This document shows positions 5,049 through 11,212 of a stretch of 11,212 nt of DNA, piece after piece (the first letter of the stretch is position 1; each line of letters begins with the position of its first letter). A program made the translations under genes and the position numbers. Source of the DNA: Vicinamibacteria bacterium (GTDB lineage: Bacteria > Acidobacteriota > Vicinamibacteria > Vicinamibacterales > 2-12-FULL-66-21). The stretch covers positions 1-11,212 of the forward strand of contig JAICSD010000105.1 of the NCBI GenBank assembly GCA_025937075.1. The letters run 5' to 3'. Below the pieces are notes generated by a model, which was given only the letters and a program-made list of their open reading frames with translations, was not told where the DNA came from and searched no databases.

Positions 5049-8000
5049 ATGACCATCGCCAGACGCCTCATCGTCCTGGCCGCCGTTCCGCTGATTGCTC
5101 TAGTGGGACTTGGCGTCTTCACCCGCATTCAGCTCGACAGAATTGAAGGCCGCAGCCGGTTCGTCGCGGAATCGCGGATTGCGGCGATCGCAACGGTCGG
5201 GAACCTCTCCCGAAGTTTTGCCGAGCTCCGCGTGCACATGCGGAATCACCTGCTCGCGGCCGATGCCGCTCAACGCGCCGTCGCCCGCACCGCGTTCGAA
5301 GGCGATGAACGGGAAGTGTACCGGCTGCTGCAGGAGTATGCCGACCACCTGGTCGTCGACGACAAGGGCCGGCGTCTGCTCGCGGAATACCAGTCGTCGA
5401 CCCGCGAATGGATCGCGGGGGTCAAGCAGGTGATGCTGCTCTCCGATCAGGGGCGGCCCGCCGAGGCGTTCGTCCTGTTCAACGGCACCGTCGCCGATCT
5501 CGGCGTGCAACTGAGCCAGGTCTCGAACGAATGGATCACGTACGAACAGCAGGCGGCGTCTGCCGCCGGCAGAGCGACGGTCGAGGGCATCGCGCGGTTT
5601 CGATGGCAGATCCTGATCGCCAACACGCTCGCATTTCTCGTCACGGGCGTGTTCGGCTTCCTCACCTTCCGGAGGATCGTGACGCCCATTCGGGCGCTGG
5701 AGGCGTCTGTCACCGCCATTGCGGACGGTGAGTACGACATGACCGTTCCGTTCGTCGACGCGACGGATGAGACCGGGGGCCTCGCACGCTCCGTCGCCGT
5801 CCTCAAGCAGGGAGCGGCTGCCCGGGACGAGCAGCGCTGGGTCAAGTCCAGCGCCTCCAGCGTCACGGCGGACCTGCAGCGTGCGGCGTCGGTCGAAGAG
5901 TTCGGCGAACGGCTCCTTTCGGGACTCATGCCGACGCTGGGCGGCGGCGTTGGAGCGCTCTACATGATGGACGAGCACGCGGGGCAGCTTCATCGTGCGT
6001 TCGCGTATGGCCTTTCGGGGCCATCGGCTGCGCTGGAAACGGTTCCGCTCGGCGAAGGGCTGGCCGGCCGGTGCGCGCGCGAGCGAAGGACGCTCACGCT
6101 CGAGAATCTGCCACCGGACTATCTTCGAATCTCGTCCAGTCTCGGCGAAGCGGCGCCCGTGCAGGCAACGGCGTTGCCGCTGCTGTCCCACCAGACGCTC
6201 CTCGGTGTCATTGAGCTTGCGACCTTTCGCGGCTTCACCACGCGGGAGCGGGCGCTGCTCGACGAGCTGCTGCCCGTCGTCGCAATGAGCCTCGAAATCC
6301 TGCAGCGGAACCTTCACACCGCGGCGCTGCTCGGACAGACACAGCAGCAGGCGCGCCAGCTGGAGCAGCAGGCGACGGAACTCGTCCTGGCGAAGCAGAA
6401 GGCGGAAGAAGCGGCGGAGATGAAAGCGATGTTCCTCGCGAACATGAGCCATGAAATCCGCACGCCGATGAACGCGATCATCGGCCTGTCGCATCTCGCG
6501 CTGAAGACAGAGCTCACGCCGAAGCAGCGCGACTACGTCGGCAAGATCCACAACGCCGGCACGTCCCTGCTCGCCGTCATCAACGACGTCCTGGACTTCT
6601 CGAAGATCGAAGCCGGCAAGCTCGACATCGAGACGACCGAGTTCAGGATGGACGATGTCATCAGCTCGGTGACGACGCTGACGGCGCAGAAGGCGCACGA
6701 GAAAGGGCTCGAGTTCCTCGCGCAGGTGCCGCCTGACATCCCCGAGTACCTGCTCGGCGACCCGATTCGCGTCGGCCAGATCCTGACGAACGTCGTGAAC
6801 AACGCCGTGAAGTTCACGGAGCGTGGCGAGATCCGTTTGAGCGTCGAGTGCCTCGAACGCACCGGCGACAAAGTGCAGCTCCGGTTCGCAGTGCGCGACA
6901 CCGGCATCGGGATGACGGCCGAGCAATCCGCGAAGCTGTTCCGGCCGTTCACGCAGGCGGACATGTCCACGACGCGAAAGCACGGCGGCACCGGCCTGGG
7001 CCTCACGATCTGCCGCCGCCTGGTGGAGTTGATGGGCGGGCGGATCTGGCTCGAAAGCGAACCCGGGGCCGGCACGACGTTCTTCTTCACGGTCTGGCTC
7101 GGCGTCCCCGAGGCCGCGGACCGCAGGAAGCGTGTGCCCGGGAGGCTTGCCGCGCTGCGCGCGCTGGTCGTCGACGACAATCCAGCGGCGCGCGAGATCC
7201 TGCAGGAAGCGTTGAGCACCGCCCTGGGACGCGTCGATGTCGCGCCGAACGGCAAGGATGCCATCGCCGCGATCCAGAAACACGACCGCGCCGAGCCCTA
7301 CGACGTCGTGTTCATGGATTGGCGCATGCCGGGAATGGACGGCCTTCAGGCGAGCCGCCATATCAAGTACGACGAGACGCTGCACCATCATCCGGCGATT
7401 GTCCTCGTCACGGCGTTCGGGCTCGAGGAAGTACGCGAACAGGCGGAGCGGCTGCAGCTCGACGGCTTTCTGATGAAGCCGGTCACACGCTCGACGCTCC
7501 TGGACACGCTCGTGACGCTCTTCGCGGACGCGAACGAGACATCGCGAGAGGCGGCAGTCGCAGAGCAGACGGCGGCGCTGCGCGGGGCGCGCATTCTCCT
7601 CGTCGAAGACAACGACATCAACCAGCAGATCGCGACCGAGCTGCTGGAAGGCGCCGGAGCCACGGTCAGCATCGCGAACAACGGAGCGGAGGCGGTGACG
7701 ATGCTGCAGAACGGGCCGCCGCGCGCGCCCTTCGACGCCGTCCTGATGGACCTCCAGATGCCGGAGATGGACGGCTATCAGGCGACGCGGAAGCTGCGAA
7801 GCGATCCCCGGTTCACCGCGCTCCCCATCATCGCGATGACGGCGCACGCGACGATCGAGGAGCGCCACCGCTGCCTCGATGCCGGCATGGACGATCACAT
7901 CTCGAAGCCGATCGATCCTGCCAATCTGTTCGAGACCGTCGCGCGATTTTACAGGCGCGCGGAAACCCAGGCGGCTCCGCAGTCCGGCGATCCGCTCGCG

Positions 8001-8597
8001 GCGCCAGGCCCGCCAGGCCTGGATGCGAACGACGGCCTGAAACGCGTTGCGGGGAACCGTCCGCTGTATCTCAGACTCCTGCGCGATTTTGCCGAGCAGC
8101 AAGGCGAAGCTGTCCCACGGATCGCCAGTGCACTGGCCGCGGGCGATACACCACTCGCCGAACGGCTCGCGCACACGCTCAAGGGGATCGCCGGCAACCT
8201 CGGCGCACAGGACGTCCACGCCGCGGCCGGTGCACTCGAGAAGCGCATTCGCGAGCGCGCCGCGGGGAGCGACGTCGATGCTGCGAAGAAGGATCTGGCC
8301 ACCGCACTCGAACCACTGATCCATGGATTGCAAGCCGCCTTGCCCTCGGCGGCGCCTGCACGCGAAGCGCAACCTGCGACGCGTCCGCAGCCGCCCGTCG
8401 CGCAGCTCCGCGAGGCTGCCGAGCGGCTGATTGGTTTGCTCACCGATCTGGATCCGGCCTCGGCCGAGTTCGTCGAGGCCAATCACGATGCGCTGCGTCC
8501 GCTCTTCGACGAGAGCGGCTGGAAGGCATTCGAAAAGCACGTGCAGGAGTACGGCTTCGCCGAAGCGCGGGCGCAGCTCCAGGAGGCGTTGACGTGA
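5049..8597 (+). CDS. Hybrid sensor histidine kinase (HAMP-GAF-HK-REC-REC-HPt)
   Basis: The product is 1182 residues, an inner-membrane kinase carrying a whole phosphorelay in one chain. TM1 is about residues 7-24, with a helical periplasmic sensor to about 185, TM2 about 187-207 and HAMP about 208-262. A GAF-like domain covers about 280-418 and a Gln/Glu-rich coiled coil about 425-460. HisKA contains H468 in '[11 protein letters not shown]'. HATPase has N585 in 'NVVNNAVKF', G1 'DTGIGM' (617-622) and G2 'GGTGLGL' (646-652). REC1 has D709/D710, D757 and K810; REC2 has E853/D854, D901 and K953. The HPt has H1042 in '[12 protein letters not shown]'. All phospho-residues are intact. A helical tail after 1110 resembles a module seen behind HPt domains. 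GGGGA six bases before the ATG supports the start. The last 4 bases overlap the phosphatase gene, so the HPt probably passes phosphate to that protein's receiver. Confidence 0.95.
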   Translation: MTIARRLIVLAAVPLIALVGLGVFTRIQLDRIEGRSRFVAESRIAAIATVGNLSRSFAELRVHMRNHLLAADAAQRAVARTAFEGDEREVYRLLQEYADHLVVDDKGRRLLAEYQSSTREWIAGVKQVMLLSDQGRPAEAFVLFNGTVADLGVQLSQVSNEWITYEQQAASAAGRATVEGIARFRWQILIANTLAFLVTGVFGFLTFRRIVTPIRALEASVTAIADGEYDMTVPFVDATDETGGLARSVAVLKQGAAARDEQRWVKSSASSVTADLQRAASVEEFGERLLSGLMPTLGGGVGALYMMDEHAGQLHRAFAYGLSGPSAALETVPLGEGLAGRCARERRTLTLENLPPDYLRISSSLGEAAPVQATALPLLSHQTLLGVIELATFRGFTTRERALLDELLPVVAMSLEILQRNLHTAALLGQTQQQARQLEQQATELVLAKQKAEEAAEMKAMFLANMSHEIRTPMNAIIGLSHLALKTELTPKQRDYVGKIHNAGTSLLAVINDVLDFSKIEAGKLDIETTEFRMDDVISSVTTLTAQKAHEKGLEFLAQVPPDIPEYLLGDPIRVGQILTNVVNNAVKFTERGEIRLSVECLERTGDKVQLRFAVRDTGIGMTAEQSAKLFRPFTQADMSTTRKHGGTGLGLTICRRLVELMGGRIWLESEPGAGTTFFFTVWLGVPEAADRRKRVPGRLAALRALVVDDNPAAREILQEALSTALGRVDVAPNGKDAIAAIQKHDRAEPYDVVFMDWRMPGMDGLQASRHIKYDETLHHHPAIVLVTAFGLEEVREQAERLQLDGFLMKPVTRSTLLDTLVTLFADANETSREAAVAEQTAALRGARILLVEDNDINQQIATELLEGAGATVSIANNGAEAVTMLQNGPPRAPFDAVLMDLQMPEMDGYQATRKLRSDPRFTALPIIAMTAHATIEERHRCLDAGMDDHISKPIDPANLFETVARFYRRAETQAAPQSGDPLAAPGPPGLDANDGLKRVAGNRPLYLRLLRDFAEQQGEAVPRIASALAAGDTPLAERLAHTLKGIAGNLGAQDVHAAAGALEKRIRERAAGSDVDAAKKDLATALEPLIHGLQAALPSAAPAREAQPATRPQPPVAQLREAAERLIGLLTDLDPASAEFVEANHDALRPLFDESGWKAFEKHVQEYGFAEARAQLQEALT
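8581..8586 (+). promoter_or_regulatory. Ribosome binding site of the receiver-phosphatase gene
   Basis: AGGAGG, inside the last codons of the kinase gene, lies seven bases before GTG 8594. It fixes a GTG start that overlaps the kinase stop codon in the arrangement GTGA. Confidence 0.8.
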
Positions 8598-9745
8598 AGG
8601 ACCTCTCGGATAGCCGCATCCTCATCGTCGACGACGTGAAGACCAATGTCGACATCCTGGTCCAGGCACTGCGCGACGAATACAAGCTTGGCGTCGCGCT
8701 CGACGGAGACGCGGCGCTTCGCAGCGCCGAGACGAATCCACCGGATCTGGTGCTGCTCGACATCGTGATGCCGGGCCTCGACGGCTACGAAGTGTGCCAG
8801 CGCCTGCGCGCGCGTGAATCGACGCGCGAGGTGCCGATCATGTTCCTCAGCTCGCTGGAGGACGTCACCAACAAGGCGCACGGGTTCGAGGTCGGCGGCA
8901 ACGATTACCTCACGAAGCCGTTCGAGATGCTCGAAATCAAGGCGCGGGTCCGATCGCTGCTCAAAGCGAAGGCCTACGCGGACGCCGTGCGCGAGGCGAT
9001 GGCGCGCGACCTCCGGATTGCACGCGAGATCCAGATGGGTATTCTGCCGGCGGATCTGCGCGGCGCAACGAATGGCTCGGGGCTGGGCGTCGATGCCGTG
9101 ATCGAGCCGGCACGGGAAGTGGGCGGCGATTTGTACGAGGTCCTGCGTCTCTCGGACAGCCGTGTGCTCGTGGCGCTCGGAGACGTCTCGGGCAAGGGCA
9201 TTCCCGCGGCGCTCTTCATGGCCGTCGTCGTGACGGTGCTTCGCACGCTCGCACGGCAGCTGCCCGAACCGGATGCCATCCTGCGGCGCCTCAACGACGA
9301 GCTCGCCGAGCAGAATCCCCGCGGGATGTTCGTCACGCTGCAGTGCCTCATCTTCGACCTGGAGCAGCGGCGCCTGTCGTGCGCCGGCGCGGGACATCAC
9401 GAGCTGGCCATCCTCTCCCCGAATCGGCCGCCTCGGCTCGCATGTGCCTCGACGGGACGGCCGGCGGGCCTGATGCCGTGCAACCAGATCGAGCTCGAGA
9501 CGCTGCCCCTCGAGCCGGGCCAGACGTTCGTGCTTTTTTCGGACGGCGTATCCGAAGCCATGAACCGCGAGGAGGATTTCTATGGCGAGGAGCGGCTACT
9601 CGCGGCACTGGCGGGCGCCTCAGGCCGCCAGCCCGCCGCCATCGTGAAACACTTGCTGTCGGATGTCCGTGCGTTCACCGACGGGGCGAAGCAATCGGAC
9701 GACATCACGGTCGTGGCCGCGCAATATGCCCCGGTGGGCGGGTGA
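8594..9745 (+). CDS. Receiver-PP2C response regulator (RsbU/SpoIIE-type Ser/Thr phosphatase)
   Basis: The product is 383 residues from a GTG with a perfect Shine-Dalgarno, overlapping the kinase gene by 4 bases. Residues 1 to about 122 are a receiver: '[10 protein letters not shown]', phospho-acceptor D56 in '[15 protein letters not shown]', K108 in 'YLTKPFE'. A helical linker ('[20 protein letters not shown]') is the usual signalling helix of RsbU-like proteins. The SpoIIE/PP2C domain follows with the metal-binding aspartates in 'VGGDLYE' (D179), 'GDVSGKG' (D197), 'FSDGVSEA' (D317) and 'SDDITVVA' (D369/D370), so it looks active. In characterised systems such phosphatases dephosphorylate STAS-domain anti-anti-sigma factors in partner-switching. 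No STAS or anti-sigma kinase gene is present here. The tight coupling suggests that phosphorylation by the upstream kinase controls the phosphatase. Confidence 0.94.
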   Translation: MKDLSDSRILIVDDVKTNVDILVQALRDEYKLGVALDGDAALRSAETNPPDLVLLDIVMPGLDGYEVCQRLRARESTREVPIMFLSSLEDVTNKAHGFEVGGNDYLTKPFEMLEIKARVRSLLKAKAYADAVREAMARDLRIAREIQMGILPADLRGATNGSGLGVDAVIEPAREVGGDLYEVLRLSDSRVLVALGDVSGKGIPAALFMAVVVTVLRTLARQLPEPDAILRRLNDELAEQNPRGMFVTLQCLIFDLEQRRLSCAGAGHHELAILSPNRPPRLACASTGRPAGLMPCNQIELETLPLEPGQTFVLFSDGVSEAMNREEDFYGEERLLAALAGASGRQPAAIVKHLLSDVRAFTDGAKQSDDITVVAAQYAPVGG

Positions 9746-9862
9746 ATCTGCTTCCTGCGTCGATCGGAGAGTTCGCCACGGGATGTTCCAGATGGACAAT
9801 CGCACCTCGCGGAGTTACCGTTATCACTCTGGTGGCTCGCCAGCGCCATCGTCGGAGGCGAT

Positions 9863-10327
9863 GTGTTGACGCAGGCTGCGGTGAAACTCGAGGAGCGGAC
9901 CGGGCGTCCGTGCGTGCTGGTCGCCGACGACCATGAGGCGATGCTGGAGCGAATCGTCGCGCTGCTCGCCTGCGAGTTCACGATCGTGGGCAGCGTGACT
10001 GACGGGCAGCAGCTCGTCGACGCGGAGGCCGCGCTTGGGCCCGACGTCATCGTCGTGGACATCTCCATGCCCGGCGTGAACGGCCTCGAAGCCACGGCGC
10101 TCATCCGCAGCCGCGGCTCACGCGCCGCGATCGTCTACCTGACCGCGCACGATGAATGGGACATCATCGAAGCGGCGTGGGCGGCGGGTGCTCTCGGGTA
10201 CGTGTTCAAGGCATCCCTCGCGCACGACCTCGTCCCCGCCGTGCATGCGGCGCTCGAAGGCCGCCGCTTCGTCTCCCAGCGCGCCACGGCGGCGCGCCCG
10301 CGCGAAGCGCCCCCGGTCCCTTTCTGA
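9863..10327 (+). CDS. NarL-like stand-alone receiver, no output domain
   Basis: The product is 154 residues from GTG 9863, or 153 from the adjacent TTG 9866; GGAGG at 9854-9858 serves either. The receiver is complete: 'VLVADDHEAMLERIVALL', phospho-acceptor D66 in 'VIVVDISMPGVNG', Thr in 'IVYLTAHDE', K116 in 'GYVFKAS'. The 'DDHEAM' start and 'ALEGRRFVS' end are typical of NarL/FixJ-type regulators, which normally continue into a LuxR-type HTH. Here the chain stops after an Ala/Arg/Pro-rich tail ('RATAARPREAPPVPF'), and the convergent kinase gene leaves no room for an HTH. It may be a phosphate sink or a protein-interacting regulator, or may have lost its HTH. It follows the phosphatase gene by 117 bases and may have its own promoter. 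The neighbouring NarX-type kinase is the likely partner. Confidence 0.88.
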   Translation: MLTQAAVKLEERTGRPCVLVADDHEAMLERIVALLACEFTIVGSVTDGQQLVDAEAALGPDVIVVDISMPGVNGLEATALIRSRGSRAAIVYLTAHDEWDIIEAAWAAGALGYVFKASLAHDLVPAVHAALEGRRFVSQRATAARPREAPPVPF

Positions 10328-11212
10328 TCAGACTGCGACCTTCTTTTGCTCGCGCAGCGGCACGGCCGCTCGCAGGCGCGTTCCCACACCCGGACTCGAG
10401 CGCATCTCGAACGTGCCGCGGACGGCTTCGAGGCGCTCGCGCATGCTGATCAGTCCGAGGCCATGGCCCCACGCGGCATCGACGTCGAATCCTGCTCCAT
10501 CGTCGACGATCGTGAGCACGAGCGCGTCCCGCGCGCCGCGGAGATCGACGGTGACCCGGCGTGCGCCGCTGTACTTCAGCGCGTTCTGCAGCGCTTCCTG
10601 CGCGACGCGGAAGAGACACAGCGTCATGTCCTTCGAGAGCGCAGGTGGCACTCCTTCGTGCGTGAAGACGATCTCCGTGCCGGACTGTGAGAGTTCCTGC
10701 CTCAGACCCTGGAGCGCGCCCACGAGCCCGACCAGCCGGAGCCTGGCCGGGTGCAGCCGGTGCGAAAGGTCTCGCACGCTCTTCGCGATGGCATTGATTC
10801 GGTTCAACACATCGCCCGCGAGTTGCTCGTTGCCGTCTTTCGCGGATTTCGCAAGCAGCTCGAGATCGATTTCGAGCACCGCGAGCTGCTGGCTGATGTC
10901 GTCGTGCAGCTCGCGCGCAATGCGCGCGCGCTCACCTTCCTGGGCGTCCAGCAGACGCGCCGCGAGATCCCGAATTCGCCCGTAGCTGGTTCTGAGCTCC
11001 GCCTGGCTTCCGCGAAGCCGACCTTCGGCCTGGCGGCGCCTGGCGCGCTGCACGAGCAGGCCCGCGATCAGCGCCGATTGTGCCAGCACGATCGCGGACG
11101 CGCCGAGAATATAGGCCTTGTAGCGATCCCAGACCGACGGCTCGCGGAACATGACGACCGTGCCCGCGGGGATTCGCGCGCCGTCGAGACCCCATCGCCG
11201 CAGCTGCCGCCA
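10328..11212 (-). CDS. NarX/DesK-type sensor histidine kinase, C-terminal part
   Basis: The frame is open to the window's right edge, so the true start is outside; 294 residues are visible. An internal ATG at 11152 is not likely to be the start, because the residues before it ('WRQLRRWGLDGARIPAGTVV') read as protein joined to 'REPSVWDRYKAY'. From memory, this juxtamembrane pattern occurs in kinases with a periplasmic ABC-substrate-binding-like sensor. One TM helix ('YILGASAIVLAQSALIAGLL') is followed by a coiled coil. The HisKA_3 motif 'RIARELHDDISQQL' has its His codon at 10904-10906. The HATPase shows 'VAQEALQNALKYS', 'IVDDGAGFD' and 'GHGLGLISMRERLE'. This class normally phosphorylates NarL-type receivers, matching the convergent receiver gene whose stop codon it abuts. 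Confidence 0.92.
   Translation of the reverse strand, partial: WRQLRRWGLDGARIPAGTVVMFREPSVWDRYKAYILGASAIVLAQSALIAGLLVQRARRRQAEGRLRGSQAELRTSYGRIRDLAARLLDAQEGERARIARELHDDISQQLAVLEIDLELLAKSAKDGNEQLAGDVLNRINAIAKSVRDLSHRLHPARLRLVGLVGALQGLRQELSQSGTEIVFTHEGVPPALSKDMTLCLFRVAQEALQNALKYSGARRVTVDLRGARDALVLTIVDDGAGFDVDAAWGHGLGLISMRERLEAVRGTFEMRSSPGVGTRLRAAVPLREQKKVAV

Noticed and set aside
5100..8540. Very long open frame antisense to the hybrid kinase
   Set aside because: It is Arg/His/Gln-rich and has no signal peptide or domain. It is a typical GC-rich shadow of a well-conserved kinase on the other strand.
6848..8593. Long open plus-strand frame continuing upstream of the receiver-phosphatase start
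   Set aside because: This is the +2 shadow of the hybrid kinase gene. The translated text is Arg/Ala/Gly-rich without domains, and the real phosphatase starts at GTG 8594 with AGGAGG before it.
9785..9816. TGGACA with TACCGT 17 bases on, as a promoter for the stand-alone receiver gene
   Set aside because: The -10 matches at only 3 of 6 positions, so it is not better than chance.

Overview
The window is very GC-rich and densely coded on both strands. The lineage cannot be fixed from sequence alone. A Gram-negative with an outer membrane is clear: there is one lipobox lipoprotein, several Sec signal peptides and two barrel-like proteins ending in Phe. The style of the small barrel proteins and the kinase with an 'REPSVWDRY' juxtamembrane segment reminds me of Acidobacteriota (Vicinamibacteria-like), but that is inference.

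Layout. (1) 1-376, minus: the start of a sigma-54 (NtrC-type) AAA+ activator, cut by the window edge. (2) 480-2270, minus: a probable three-gene envelope operon, read as lipocalin-like lipoprotein, exported protein, then outer-membrane barrel. (3) 2271-2513: a divergent intergenic region with TGACA-type repeats. (4) 2514-3224, plus: a second outer-membrane barrel protein. (5) 3243-4055, minus: an exported protein of unknown function. It has a near-consensus FNR box upstream and a terminator-like hairpin inside its 3' coding end. (6) 4156-4878, minus: a Crp/Fnr-family regulator without the N-terminal Fe-S cysteines. (7) 5049-9745, plus: a 1182-residue hybrid histidine kinase (HAMP-GAF-HK-REC-REC-HPt), overlapping by 4 nt a receiver-PP2C (RsbU/SpoIIE-type) phosphatase. 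(8) 9863-10327, plus: a NarL-like receiver with no DNA-binding domain. (9) 10328-11212, minus: the C-terminal part of a NarX/DesK-type histidine kinase, whose stop codon directly abuts that of the receiver gene.

How the genes may work together. The right half is a signalling island: two kinases, four receiver domains, one HPt, one receiver-controlled Ser/Thr phosphatase and one Crp/Fnr regulator. The kinase-phosphatase pair is translationally coupled and probably forms one phosphorelay that ends in dephosphorylation of a protein partner encoded elsewhere, since no STAS or anti-sigma gene is in view. The Crp/Fnr regulator has the ExxSR recognition-helix pattern expected to read TTGAT half-sites. 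A matching site (TGAT-N4-ATCA core) lies just beyond its own gene, at class II promoter spacing for the exported protein. That is the most testable regulatory link in the window. I saw no mobile element, CRISPR array, tRNA or rRNA, and no geneless stretch longer than about 245 bases.
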